Source of the DNA: Planctomycetaceae bacterium
GTDB taxonomy: Bacteria; Planctomycetota; Phycisphaerae; Phycisphaerales; UBA1924
NCBI GenBank assembly: GCA_027487735.1
Contig: JAIYDA010000115.1
Location: 1-52,881 of the forward strand
DNA: 52,881 nt
Direction: 5' to 3'
Part shown: one piece after another, positions 1 to 7,768 of the stretch
Layout: each line of letters begins with the position of its first letter
Numbering within the stretch: the first letter of the stretch is position 1
Notes under the pieces: generated by a model
The model's input: the letters and a program-made list of their open reading frames with translations, nothing else
The model's database searches: none
What the model was told of the DNA's origin: nothing
Position numbers and translations under genes: made by a program

Positions 1-890
1 ATGAGCACGAGCGTGCCGCCCAGTAGCAGGTTAAGGGTGAGGGGCTCGTGCAAAAACACGGTGCCCCAGAGCACGCCGAAGACGGGGATGAGGAACGTCA
101 CGGTGACAGCCTTGGTTGCGCCGATGGTGGCGAAGAGGCGGTAGAAGATGACATACGCAAAGCCTGTGCAGACGGCCCCGAGCATCGCGGCGAAGGCCCA
201 GGCGCGGGTGCTGGGGAGCTCTGTGGGCAGGTTTGTGAGACCGATGGGGAGCATGAGCAGCATCGCCCAGGCGGTGCCGCCTATCGCGATTGCCATGCTG
301 GGCACTTGGCTGAGGGCACGCTTGGTGTAGTGCGCGCTCGTCGCGTAGAGCGCGGCGGCGAGCAGGCCTGTGCCGACGGCGAGGGCGGCGTGGGGGGGCA
401 CGGCGAGCTCACCCGCTGCGGGCGGCGTGGCAGTTGCGGGGCCTGCGAGCAAGCCTGCGGAGAGGCCCGCCCAGAGCTTGGGCCAAACAAGCACGACAAC
501 GCCCGCAAAGCCCACGACAAGGCCAAGCACGCCTTTGCGCGAGGGCTTTTCGCGAAACCACGCCCAGGCGACGAGCGCTGCAAAGAAGGGGACGGTCGCG
601 TTGATGATGCTGGGGAGGCCTGCGCTGAGGGTTTTGGTGGTGAAGGCAAGCAGGCAGAAGGGCACGGCGGAGTTGATGGCGCCGAGCAGGAGCAGTTGAC
701 GCCAGTGCGAGCGCATCGCGCTGATGTTGGCTTTGCTGAGGAAGGGGAGTAGCACGAGCGTTGCGATGACCAGTCGCAGCGCGATGAGCGCGGGGACGCC
801 AAACTCGGGCGCGGCGATGCGCATGCACAAAAACGACGCGCCCCAGATGGCGGCAAGGAGCACAAGGAGCGCGAGGGAGGAGGCTGGCAT
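1..890 (-). CDS. EamA/DMT-family transporter, 3' end cut by window edge
   Basis: Integral membrane protein of the drug/metabolite transporter superfamily; substrate unknown. The frame is open from an ATG at 890 to base 1, giving 296 residues without a stop, so only a few C-terminal residues should be missing (family about 290-310). It begins MPASSLALLVLLAAIWGASF, the usual first EamA helix with the WG(A/S)SF motif, and shows about ten hydrophobic segments in two EamA-like halves. The second half contains GFAYVIFYRLFATIGATKA and an LIPVFGVLWG-like stretch, both typical. A Gly/Ala/Pro loop near residues 145-165 separates the halves. The start was chosen because the first membrane helix follows at once; no strong ribosome site precedes it. 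Confidence 0.85.
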   Translation of the reverse strand, partial: MPASSLALLVLLAAIWGASFLCMRIAAPEFGVPALIALRLVIATLVLLPFLSKANISAMRSHWRQLLLLGAINSAVPFCLLAFTTKTLSAGLPSIINATVPFFAALVAWAWFREKPSRKGVLGLVVGFAGVVVLVWPKLWAGLSAGLLAGPATATPPAAGELAVPPHAALAVGTGLLAAALYATSAHYTKRALSQVPSMAIAIGGTAWAMLLMLPIGLTNLPTELPSTRAWAFAAMLGAVCTGFAYVIFYRLFATIGATKAVTVTFLIPVFGVLWGTVFLHEPLTLNLLLGGTLVL

Positions 891-1062
891 GGGGAGGTGC
901 TGGGCGCGGGCGGGCGTGAACCATACTCGTGATGGTGTGGGGGACTGCGCGAAGGGAACAAGAAAACGCACGCGGTGAGGCGTGCGTGGGTGCGGCACAA
1001 GCCCGACGCATGTGCCGCCGGTGGCATGCTGCGCATTGCTTACCAAGTTGGTGTCGGTTCGA

Positions 1063-1947
1063 TCACGGAGCGAGGGCACGCTCGGGGTCGGCATAGACGC
1101 TGGGCTTGGCGTTGACGTTCTCGGCGCGCACTTCGGCGGGGTCGTTCGTGCCGCCGAGGGCTCGCGGGAAGTCCTTACCGCCGATGGGGGCGACGTGACC
1201 ATCGGCGAATGCTGTGTTGGCGGTGCCAGAGCGGCCCGGGTGGCGATAGCCAATGCGGCTGTTGGTTGCGCCGAGCTGGTTGTCGCGCTGGCGGCCCGCG
1301 TAGAGGCCATCGGCGAGGGCGATGAGCTGCGATGGGCGGGCGAAGGCGGCGAGTGTGGTCTGGCGGATGAAGGCGCCGCCTGCGCCTGGGCCATAGCCCA
1401 CGCTTCCTGTGTAGTGCAGGTCCTGCTCGACAGCGACGGTGCCGCCGATGGGGTTGATGGCGTTGATCCAGTAGGCGACCTTGATGTTCTTGATGAAGCC
1501 GCGATCTTCGATGAGTACGGAGACGTTGGCGGAGCCCTGGCGCTCGAAGGGCCACTCGAGCCAACCCTTGGGGTTTTTGGGGTCGGCGCCGGTCTGGCCC
1601 GTGGCGACGCCCGCGATATCGAGGGTTTCTGGGCAGTAGAAGGGGTTGCCCTTGCTGCCTGGGGCGACCTGCACGTACGCGTCGCGATCGAGGATGCAGG
1701 CCCAGCCATCGAGCGGCACGCCAGCACCACCTGTGGTGCCGGTCATGTTGTACGAGGGGATGACAAGCTCTTTGTTGTCTGTGGAGTAGAGCACGAGGGC
1801 CTGACCACTGCCGCGGAGGTTGCCAGCGCAGACAACGCTGCGAGCGGAGCGGCGGGCCTGAGCGAGCGAGGGGAGCAGGATGGCAACCAGCACCGCGATG
1901 ATGGCGATGACAACCAGCAGCTCGATGAGCGTGAAGGCGCGGCGCAT
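1063..1947 (-). CDS. Type IV prepilin-like protein with C-terminal H...DG motif
   Basis: Secreted or envelope pseudopilin-like protein of the type expanded in planctomycetes. The N-terminus [16 protein letters not shown] is a class III signal: basic residues, cleavage expected between Ala4 and Phe5, Glu at +5 of the mature protein, then a hydrophobic helix. The rest (294 aa) is a soluble domain with a CPETLDI segment. Near the C-terminus RHPGRSG...FADGHV resembles the H-X9-DG motif of planctomycete prepilin-like proteins, but His and Asp-Gly are 12 residues apart instead of 9. An upstream in-frame ATG at 1989 would add 14 residues before the signal and is less likely. It lies 80 nt downstream of the sigma-factor gene on the same strand. 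Function beyond the family is unknown. Confidence 0.85.
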   Translation of the reverse strand: MRRAFTLIELLVVIAIIAVLVAILLPSLAQARRSARSVVCAGNLRGSGQALVLYSTDNKELVIPSYNMTGTTGGAGVPLDGWACILDRDAYVQVAPGSKGNPFYCPETLDIAGVATGQTGADPKNPKGWLEWPFERQGSANVSVLIEDRGFIKNIKVAYWINAINPIGGTVAVEQDLHYTGSVGYGPGAGGAFIRQTTLAAFARPSQLIALADGLYAGRQRDNQLGATNSRIGYRHPGRSGTANTAFADGHVAPIGGKDFPRALGGTNDPAEVRAENVNAKPSVYADPERALAP

Positions 1948-2027
1948 GCGGCAGATGTACGTGCTTGGCACGCAGGCGTTGCAGGGCAACGCGACAAAGA
2001 GCGGGCGGAATCGCGGATCTGGGCGGC

Positions 2028-3116
2028 TTATTCCACGGGTTCGAGCTCGCGCTCGCGGTGCAGCATCTGGCTCTTGAGGCGTGCAAGGATGCTGCTGTGC
2101 ATCTGGCTCACGCGGCTTTCGGAGAGGTCGAGGGTGGCACCGATCTCCTTCATCGTGAGGGCCTCATAGTAGTAGAGGATGACGATGAGGCGTTCGCTGC
2201 GCGAGAGGCCCTTGGTGAGCAGGTCCTTGATGTCGCGCTTCTGCACGTCGCTGATGGGGTTGGCCTGGCTCTCGTCGCGGATGATGTCGATCTCGCGGAC
2301 TTCGCGCCCGCCGCTGCTGTCGCTGCTGAAGGTGCGCTGGCTGAGGCTGCGGGTGGTGACGGCCTTGCTGTCGCGGCTGACCTTCTCGAACTCTTCGCCG
2401 TGGACGTTGAGGATCTGCGAGACTTCATCGTCGGTTGCGGGGCGACCGGTGCGCTTCTCGATCTCCTGGCGGGCTTGCTCGACCTTGCTGCTGCGGCTGC
2501 GGACGAGCCTTGGGACCCAGTCCATGCTGCGGAGCTCATCGAGGATTGCGCCGCGGATGCGGGGGGCGCAGTAGGTCTCGAACTTGACTTTGCGTGAGAG
2601 GTCGAAGGCGTCGATCGCGTCCATGAGGCCGAAGATGCCGGCGGACATGAGGTCTTCGACGTCGACCTCATCGGGCAGGCGGGTGTGGATGCGCTCGGCG
2701 TTGTAGCGGACGAGTGGGAGGAACTTTTCCATCAGCCAGTTGCGCATGTCCTCGGCGTGGGTCTGGGCGTATTCGGTCCAGACGTCGACCATGTCCATGG
2801 CGTCGAAGCGGGTGCGGGGCTTGGTGGCCTTGGGCTGGGCGCGCTGCACGCGGATGGTGGCGCTGCTGGCCTGCACGAGCGTGACGCGGTGCACGGGCGG
2901 GGGTGGGCTCTTGACGGGGTGGGGCCTGCCCTTGGGGGCGGCTTTCGTGGCGGTGGTGCCGTGCTGGCCAGCCTGGCTCGTGCCAATCTGATTGGAGCCA
3001 GCTTGATTAGAGCCAGCCTGACTGGCGGTTGGCGCGAGGGCAGCCTTGCCAGGCTTTGCGCTGGGTGCAGAGGCAGATTTCGCGGGAGTCTTTGAGGCTG
3101 TCTTTGCGAGCGGCAT
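2028..3116 (-). CDS. FliA/WhiG-type RNA polymerase sigma factor with low-complexity N-terminus
   Basis: Alternative sigma-70-family factor. It shows sigma region 2 ([57 protein letters not shown]), region 3 ([19 protein letters not shown]) and region 4 ([20 protein letters not shown], then [14 protein letters not shown]). [16 protein letters not shown] is characteristic of the FliA/WhiG/SigB-like group. Length is 362 aa; about 115 N-terminal residues are an Ala/Ser/Lys/Pro-rich extension containing four Q-x-G pentapeptides, which typical FliA (about 240 aa) lacks. The start at 3116 follows a strong GGAGGG at 3122-3127; an in-frame ATG at 3131 is possible. No flagellar genes are visible here, so the regulon cannot be read from context. 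Confidence 0.9.
   Translation of the reverse strand: MPLAKTASKTPAKSASAPSAKPGKAALAPTASQAGSNQAGSNQIGTSQAGQHGTTATKAAPKGRPHPVKSPPPPVHRVTLVQASSATIRVQRAQPKATKPRTRFDAMDMVDVWTEYAQTHAEDMRNWLMEKFLPLVRYNAERIHTRLPDEVDVEDLMSAGIFGLMDAIDAFDLSRKVKFETYCAPRIRGAILDELRSMDWVPRLVRSRSSKVEQARQEIEKRTGRPATDDEVSQILNVHGEEFEKVSRDSKAVTTRSLSQRTFSSDSSGGREVREIDIIRDESQANPISDVQKRDIKDLLTKGLSRSERLIVILYYYEALTMKEIGATLDLSESRVSQMHSSILARLKSQMLHRERELEPVE
2967..3026 (-). repeat. Four in-frame 15-bp repeats inside the sigma-factor gene
   Basis: Four consecutive 15-bp units (2967-2981, 2982-2996, 2997-3011, 3012-3026) share the plus-strand core GCCAnCnTGnnT. They encode the pentapeptides [15 protein letters not shown] and TSQAG in the non-conserved N-terminal extension. 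The period of 15 keeps the frame. The unit resembles the repeat in the ligase gene at 35814-35843 and the non-coding 14-bp unit at 17618-17666. Confidence 0.8.
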
Positions 3117-3621
3117 TTGCGGTCCCTCCATGACCTTCCACACATGGCGCGGGCAATGGGGTTGCCCGCGGTGGCGGTTACGCTCGCTGCATGCACGCGT
3201 CACATCGACCAGCTCGATGTGCGGCGCGTGCAAACCGCGTCGCTCGCCTTCATGCCGCCAAAGGAGTGGGAGGGGGTGTGCTCGAAGGAGCCACCGTCCC
3301 GACTTTGGCGGGGCTGGTCGCTGCTTGCACATGCACCTGTGAGAAAAGAGGGGCCGCAACGCGAGAAACCTCGCGGCGAGAACCGTGCTTTGCCCAAAGA
3401 TCCATCTGCCGGCAAGCAACCAACCATGTCTTGGAGAGGCTGCGACGGGCGGGCAGGAAAGCCCGGGCCTCGCAACGCTCTCACTCGACAAGCCCTGCAC
3501 GATCGCTGTCGCGAATCGCGTGAGACCTGTCGCGTGCGCACCGTGTTCATCCTTGAACAGCATTGCACACGCGAGCAGTATACAGACTTTTTTTCAAGTT
3601 GCTAGCGGTCTCCGCCGCTTC
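3117..3621. other. 505-bp gap: long leader region of the sigma-factor gene
   Basis: No convincing protein-coding frame. On the minus strand a TATACT at 3577-3582, inside an otherwise rare AT-rich patch, could be a -10 box; no good -35 is seen at 17 bp, and if used it would give a leader of more than 400 nt. The leader contains a perfect short hairpin next to the ribosome-binding region (listed separately) and a small GCGAG/CTCGC hairpin at 3361-3374. I did not recognise a known riboswitch class. Confidence 0.5.
3149..3169 (-). promoter_or_regulatory. Perfect hairpin just upstream of the sigma-factor ribosome site
   Basis: GCGGGCAA at 3149-3156 pairs exactly with TTGCCCGC at 3162-3169 around a 5-nt loop. 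It ends about 20 nt before the GGAGGG Shine-Dalgarno at 3122-3127 of the minus-strand sigma gene. It has no U-tract, so it is more likely a leader structure than a terminator. Its regulatory role is inferred from position only. Confidence 0.4.
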
Positions 3622-3939
3622 TCACAGTTTTTTCTTGTTGTTCACGTTTGTGCCTGTCGCTTGTGCGGGGGCTTCGACGACTTCGCCGCCCGGTGTTGTG
3701 ACAAGCGACATCAAGGGCGGGATGGGCTTGCGCGTCGCGTAGGCCTTGCCCTCTTGCTTGGCGATGGCGCGCAAGACCATTGCGATGAGCTCGCCCACGA
3801 CGAGACAGGCGATCATCGCGAGGAGTGCGCGCCACAAGACACTCGTCCCGGGGTTGCCTGCGGCGAGGCCAGCCACAACGGATATGGCAAACCCCGTGAG
3901 GGCCACTAGGGGTGGGATAGTGCGGTATGGATCGATCAT
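3622..3939 (-). CDS. Small membrane protein of unknown function
   Basis: A 105-aa protein with two predicted membrane helices (about residues 9-27 and 34-57), a short conserved-looking MVLRAIAKQEGKAYA segment, and a hydrophilic C-terminal tail ending NVNNKKKL. I do not recognise the family. The start MIDPYRTIPP places the first helix immediately after a short cytoplasmic N-terminus. It lies upstream of, and in the same direction as, the sigma-factor gene but about 500 bp away. The topology resembles small accessory subunits of membrane complexes, but no function is claimed. Confidence 0.65.
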   Translation of the reverse strand: MIDPYRTIPPLVALTGFAISVVAGLAAGNPGTSVLWRALLAMIACLVVGELIAMVLRAIAKQEGKAYATRKPIPPLMSLVTTPGGEVVEAPAQATGTNVNNKKKL

Positions 3940-4216
3940 GGGGAGGGCCTGCGCTGGTGCGCATCGATAGCTTGGGAACTTGAGCGGGCAGCCGGTCTAT
4001 CGAGCCATTGTGGGAGCAACTTGCGTCGTTCTTGACAAAGCGATGACAAACTTGGCGCGAAGAGCGACCAACTTGGCGGAATACTCCGCAAATTCCGCGC
4101 CAGTCTGCGGTGGGGTTGAGCGGGTGCGGTCTGGAGTGGGTGGGGTGATTGCTGTTCCGGGCCAAGGGGGCGAGGGCGTCCTGCGCGGTCGTGGGCGGCT
4201 GATATGGTGCGCGTGC

Positions 4217-5221
4217 ATGGATGAGCTGGCGTGTCCATCGTGTTTGGCACCGCGCGAGCATGTGTCGATTGAGCAGCCGTGCCCATCGTGCAGCGCGGAG
4301 CTTGGGGCTGTGCCCTGCGCGGCGTGCGGGTATGCGCTTGTGGGGCTGGGCGATGCGAAGACCTGCCCGGAGTGCGGCTGCGGTGTGCTCGTGAGCGTGC
4401 GGGCACGCTCGCTGGCGACGAGCGACCCGGCGTGGGTGAGGCGGCTGATGAAGGGGGCTGGGTCGACGCTTGGCGTGCCGACGCTGGTCGGTTTGGTTGG
4501 GGCCTTTGCGATGAGATCGGCAATGGGCATCGGCCGACCGATCAATAGCTTGACGCTTGGCGGGCTCAATCTCTCGGTGATCGCCTTGGCTTTGTGTGCC
4601 GCGCTGTATGCGACGATGGCGCTCACGGCGCAGCCGCCCGACCGGCCGCCCAAGGTTGGGGCGCAGGGCCTGACGCGGAGCTACCGGGCGGTTGCGATCG
4701 CGATGTTTGCGATCGGCATGCTCGGCGTGGTGATGTTGCTCGCCCTGTTTGTGGTTCAGCGTGGAGGGGTGGGGGGCAGCCTCTCACAGACGGGTCGGCT
4801 TGGCGAGCTGCTGCCATTCGCTGGCGCGAGCGTTGGCATTGCGATGCTGTTGCTGCCAGCCCACTTTGTGCTTTCGATGCTGCACCTTGGGAAGCTGCTG
4901 GAGCTCACTTCGCCTGTGCCGGTGTATGTGCGACCGCGCGTGGTCGTGGTCGGTGTGCCCGCCCTCTGGGTGCTTGGGCTCAGCGTCGCACAATGGAATA
5001 TCTTTGGGTTGGGGTTCGTCGTGCTCGCGCTCATCTGGAACGCCTCGGTGTGGGCGGAAGCGCAGCGCACGTTCCAACTTGATGCGAGGCGCGCGGACGT
5101 GTATGCGATGGCGAGCATCGCGATCCGACGCGACCCGAGGCCGCCCGAGGCCACGGATGCCACCGATGCCAGAGCAAAGTCGTTCGTGCAGCGCGCGAGC
5201 GGCGAGCGATCGCGGGGGTAG
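4217..5221 (+). CDS. Zinc-ribbon multi-pass membrane protein, unknown function
   Basis: A 334-aa protein. The first 55 residues carry paired cysteines (CPSCLAP, CPSCSAELG, CAACGYALVGLG, CPECGCG), which should form two treble-clef or zinc-ribbon knuckles. The CGYxLxGL...CPECG pattern is common at the start of planctomycete membrane proteins. About six hydrophobic segments follow and then a basic tail. The frame is open upstream to 3980, but the segment before 4217 has no domain-like content and ATG 4217 starts directly at the zinc ribbon. It is convergent with the thioredoxin-like gene downstream (11-bp gap). Substrate and role are unknown. Confidence 0.75.
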   Translation: MDELACPSCLAPREHVSIEQPCPSCSAELGAVPCAACGYALVGLGDAKTCPECGCGVLVSVRARSLATSDPAWVRRLMKGAGSTLGVPTLVGLVGAFAMRSAMGIGRPINSLTLGGLNLSVIALALCAALYATMALTAQPPDRPPKVGAQGLTRSYRAVAIAMFAIGMLGVVMLLALFVVQRGGVGGSLSQTGRLGELLPFAGASVGIAMLLLPAHFVLSMLHLGKLLELTSPVPVYVRPRVVVVGVPALWVLGLSVAQWNIFGLGFVVLALIWNASVWAEAQRTFQLDARRADVYAMASIAIRRDPRPPEATDATDARAKSFVQRASGERSRG

Positions 5222-5232
5222 CTGGGTGAAGC

Positions 5233-5805
5233 TCAATCCCCATGTCGCTCGCGCAAGCGCGGGCTCAATCGTGCGATCAGGTGCGCACGCTCGCACTCGC
5301 CCACCCAGTCGGCCAGTGTTGCCGCGGCTTCGCTGACATCGAGGCGTGCGCTGGGCAGCACGCACGATGCGCCGACGCTGCGGCGGGCGATTGCGCGCAG
5401 GCGGGCGAGGCTCTTGTCGCCGTAGAGGCCAAGGAACTCGAAGTCCTCGTTGGCAAACAGCACCGTGGGCACGCGATTGCCGCCGCAGATGCGGACGATG
5501 TCGGCGAGGTGCTTGTGGACGTCGCGATCGACGAGGCCCATGTGGAGGGCTCCGCTGCTGGCGCGCACGATGTGGTCGAGCATGGGCACTTGCTGGGCGC
5601 AGTCGCCGCACCACATGCCGCTGGTGATGATGATGTGCACGCGGCGCGTCATGCCGGCCAGCACGGCCCGCTGATCGGGCGTGAGCGCGACGCTCTCGTG
5701 CACGCGCGCCCAGCTTTTCTGCTGGTCGGGCGAGCCTGTGAGGACGTATCGCTCGTAGGGGAGAGCGACTTGGAAGGTGGAGCGGAGGAGGTCGGGGGTG
5801 AGCAT
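5233..5805 (-). CDS. Thioredoxin-family protein with WCGDC active site
   Basis: A 190-aa thioredoxin-fold protein. The active-site motif WCGDC lies at residues 65-69, preceded by an HIIITSG beta-strand. The cis-proline position is probably in NRVPTVLFAN. The C-x-x-C spacing supports a disulfide or thiol role, but CGDC differs from CGPC of classic thioredoxins; it is the form found in the thioredoxin-like family whose members are annotated only as 'thioredoxin family protein'. No signal peptide is evident, suggesting a cytoplasmic protein. The start at 5805 (MLTPDLL) was chosen because the 14 residues upstream are translated from a heptamer repeat array. It lies downstream of rfbB on the same strand. 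Confidence 0.8.
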   Translation of the reverse strand: MLTPDLLRSTFQVALPYERYVLTGSPDQQKSWARVHESVALTPDQRAVLAGMTRRVHIIITSGMWCGDCAQQVPMLDHIVRASSGALHMGLVDRDVHKHLADIVRICGGNRVPTVLFANEDFEFLGLYGDKSLARLRAIARRSVGASCVLPSARLDVSEAAATLADWVGECERAHLIARLSPRLRERHGD

Positions 5806-5812
5806 GGGAGGA

Positions 5813-5882
5813 GAGGCAAGAGGCAAGAGGCAAGAGGCACTGGGCACTAGGCATTAGGGATTCGGCATTCGGCATTCGCGGA
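5813..5882. repeat. Drifting 7-bp array between rfbB and the thioredoxin gene
   Basis: Read in steps of 7 from 5813, the sequence gives about nine related heptamers plus a degenerate tenth. They begin as GAGGCAA (repeated three times), pass through GAGGCAC, TGGGCAC and TAGGCAT, and end as TCGGCAT (repeated twice). The period never slips although the unit changes stepwise. It ends 8 bp before the thioredoxin start codon, so it is part of that gene's leader. Confidence 0.85.
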
Positions 5883-5929
5883 GCGGGGAGTGGGGTGGGG
5901 ATCGAGGGGCAGCGTGCAATGCAGCTTTC

Positions 5930-5964
5930 CACTCCCGTTCGCGGCTCCCCGTTCGCCGTTCCCT
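5930..5964. repeat. Second 7-bp array immediately downstream of rfbB
   Basis: Five heptamers in register (for example GTTCGCG, GTTCGCC and GTTCCCT) lie between the rfbB stop codon and the array at 5813-5882. On the minus strand the units read like GGGAACG and GCGAACG, the same units that open the array at 42574. Confidence 0.75.
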
Positions 5965-5971
5965 TCTTCTT

Positions 5972-7006
5972 TCACCGCTTGCTGTATTGCTGTTCGTAGT
6001 ACGCGCGATAGGCGCCGCTCTTGACGCGTTGCCACCACTGGGCGTTGTCTTTGTACCAGCGGATGGTGTCCTCGAGGGCGTGGGGCCAGGCGCTGCGGGT
6101 GGGGGTCCAGCCGAGCTCGCGTTTGATCTTGCTTGCATCGATCGCGTAGCGGCGGTCGTGGCCTGGGCGATCGGCGACGGGCCTGATCATCTCTGGGCCA
6201 AAGCCCATGATCTTGAGGATGCTGTGCGTGAGTTCGAGGTTGCTGCGTTCGTTGTTGCCGCCCACGTTGTAGACCTCGCCCGCCTTGCCCTTCTCGAGCG
6301 CGGTGAGCACGGCCTCGCAGTGGTCGTCGACGTGCAGCCAGTCGCGCACGTTCTTGCCATCGCCATAGAGCGGCACCTGCTTGCCCTCGATGAGGTTCGT
6401 GACAAACAGCGGGATGACCTTCTCAGGAAACTGGTAGGGGCCGAAGTTGTTGCTGCAGCGCGTGGTCACGACGTCCATGTGGAAGGTGTGGTGGTAAGCG
6501 CGGGCGAGCATGTCGCCCCCGGCCTTGCTTGCGCTGTAGGGGCTGTTGGTTTGCAGGGGTGTTTCTTCGGTGAAGAGGGCGGACTTATCTTCGAGCGGCA
6601 GGCTGCCATAGACCTCGTCGGTGGAGACGTAGACGAAGCGACCCTTCTTGAGCCACGCGCCGCCCTTGGCTTTGCGAGCGGCGTCGAGCAGCGTCTGCGT
6701 GCCGATGACGTTGCTGATGACGAAGGGCTTGCTGTCGAGGATGGAGCGATCGACGTGGCTCTCGGCTGCCATGTGCACGATGGCGTCGCAGTCTTCGATG
6801 AGCTTGGCGACGAGCGCGTCGTCGCAGATGTCGCCCTTGACGAAGCGGTAGCGGGGGTTGTTCTCCGCGGCGGTGAGGTTCTCGAGGTTGCCCGAGTAAG
6901 TGAGGCTGTCGAGGTTGGTGAGGGTGCACTGCGGGCGATTGCGCAGCACGAAGTGGACGAAGTTGCTGCCGATGAAGCCTGCGCCGCCGGTGAGAAGGAT
7001 GTGCAT
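5972..7006 (-). CDS. rfbB: dTDP-glucose 4,6-dehydratase
   Basis: Converts dTDP-glucose to dTDP-4-keto-6-deoxyglucose, the NAD-dependent second step of dTDP-rhamnose and related deoxysugar supply for surface polysaccharides; cytoplasmic. It is a 344-aa extended SDR. The Rossmann motif TGGAGFIG is at 6-13, the catalytic VSTDEVYG at 127-134 with the Asp-Glu pair of this enzyme, and the YSASK catalytic Tyr/Lys at 157-161. The RCSNNFGPYQFPEKVIP and YGDGKNVRDWLHVDDHC segments are diagnostic for the family. The ATG at 7006 follows a GGAG; longer in-frame extensions to 7654 have no homologous look. rfbA, rfbC and rfbD are not in the window. The gene is divergent from the DUF433 gene with 78 bp between them. 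Confidence 0.95.
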   Translation of the reverse strand: MHILLTGGAGFIGSNFVHFVLRNRPQCTLTNLDSLTYSGNLENLTAAENNPRYRFVKGDICDDALVAKLIEDCDAIVHMAAESHVDRSILDSKPFVISNVIGTQTLLDAARKAKGGAWLKKGRFVYVSTDEVYGSLPLEDKSALFTEETPLQTNSPYSASKAGGDMLARAYHHTFHMDVVTTRCSNNFGPYQFPEKVIPLFVTNLIEGKQVPLYGDGKNVRDWLHVDDHCEAVLTALEKGKAGEVYNVGGNNERSNLELTHSILKIMGFGPEMIRPVADRPGHDRRYAIDASKIKRELGWTPTRSAWPHALEDTIRWYKDNAQWWQRVKSGAYRAYYEQQYSKR

Positions 7007-7084
7007 AACGACTCCAAAGAGCCCGCGATCGTCGGCGGGAAGGGCGAGGATAGGGCGGTGAAGCGGCGGCGCATATCCTTTGTC

Positions 7085-7351
7085 ATGCCCGAAGCAGAGC
7101 CCAGCAGCCCCGGACCGCACGCAGGCGACGCGTCTCGCATTGTGCTCGATCCTCACGTGCTCACGGGGAAGCCGATCGTTCGCGGAACGCGAATCTCGGT
7201 TGAGCTTGTGCTCGGGCTGCTCGCGGGCGGGTGGACCTTTGAAGAGGTGCTGCAGAACTACCCGATGCTGACGCGCGAGGACCTGCTGGCGTGCCTGCGC
7301 TATGCGCATGAGCGGGTGCTGTCGGAGCGTGTGTTTCCGGTGGCGGGGTGA
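7085..7351 (+). CDS. DUF433 antitoxin-like protein
   Basis: An 88-aa DUF433 protein. The diagnostic stretch is IVLDPHVLTGKPIVRGTRIS, followed by a winged-helix-like segment (LAGGWTFEEVLQNYP, then LTREDLLACLRYA). DUF433 proteins commonly sit directly before a DUF5615 PIN-like gene and are regarded as VapB-like antitoxins and likely DNA-binding autoregulators. Here the partner begins 13 nt after the stop. The start ATG 7085 leaves a variable 16-residue N-terminus before the domain. Activity is inferred from pairing only. Confidence 0.85.
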   Translation: MPEAEPSSPGPHAGDASRIVLDPHVLTGKPIVRGTRISVELVLGLLAGGWTFEEVLQNYPMLTREDLLACLRYAHERVLSERVFPVAG

Positions 7352-7364
7352 GAGGAGTGGTGCG

Positions 7365-7691
7365 GTGCGGTTGCTTGCTGATGAGAACGTGCCTGCTGTC
7401 GTCATCACGCAGTTGCGTGAGGCTGGGCACCACGTGGTCGCTGTAGCCGAGACCGCAAAGGGGCTTGCGGATAAGGACGTGCTCGCGCTTGCTCGGCACG
7501 CTGAGCTCGTTTTGCTTACCTTCGACAAAGACTTTGGTGAGCTTGCTGCACGTGGCGTGGTGCTTGTGCGCCTTGGCAGCATGTCTCCGGGCTTGATGGC
7601 AAAGACGATCGTTGCTGCTATCGCCTGCGGCGATAGGTGGAGCGAGTGCTTCACCGTGATCGAGCCCGGGCGGGTGCGGATGATCGGTTAG
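7365..7691 (+). CDS. DUF5615 PIN-like protein, putative toxin partner
   Basis: A 108-aa protein with the DUF5615 signature: LLADENVP at the N-terminus, which supplies acidic residues of a PIN-like fold, then LLTFDKDFGELA in the middle. The start is GTG at 7365, giving (V/M)RLLADENVP; a GAGAGGAG lies 7 nt upstream, and starting further upstream would overlap the DUF433 gene out of phase. It forms a two-gene unit with DUF433, probably a VapBC-like module, although ribonuclease activity of DUF5615 proteins is not established by sequence alone. Confidence 0.85.
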   Translation: MRLLADENVPAVVITQLREAGHHVVAVAETAKGLADKDVLALARHAELVLLTFDKDFGELAARGVVLVRLGSMSPGLMAKTIVAAIACGDRWSECFTVIEPGRVRMIG

Positions 7692-7768
7692 GTTGCGTGC
7701 GGGGACGACCGCGCTTCCGCTGGCCCTGCTTCACTTGCCTCACGCTGTTTGCCCCCACACAATCGGCC

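Noticed and set aside
3117..3621. Known riboswitch in the sigma-factor leader
   Set aside because: Compared by eye with c-di-GMP, SAM, TPP and cobalamin core motifs; none fits. Only simple hairpins are supported.
5813..5882. Short repeats considered as a CRISPR array
   Set aside because: Units are 7 bp, contiguous, without spacers, and no cas genes are present.
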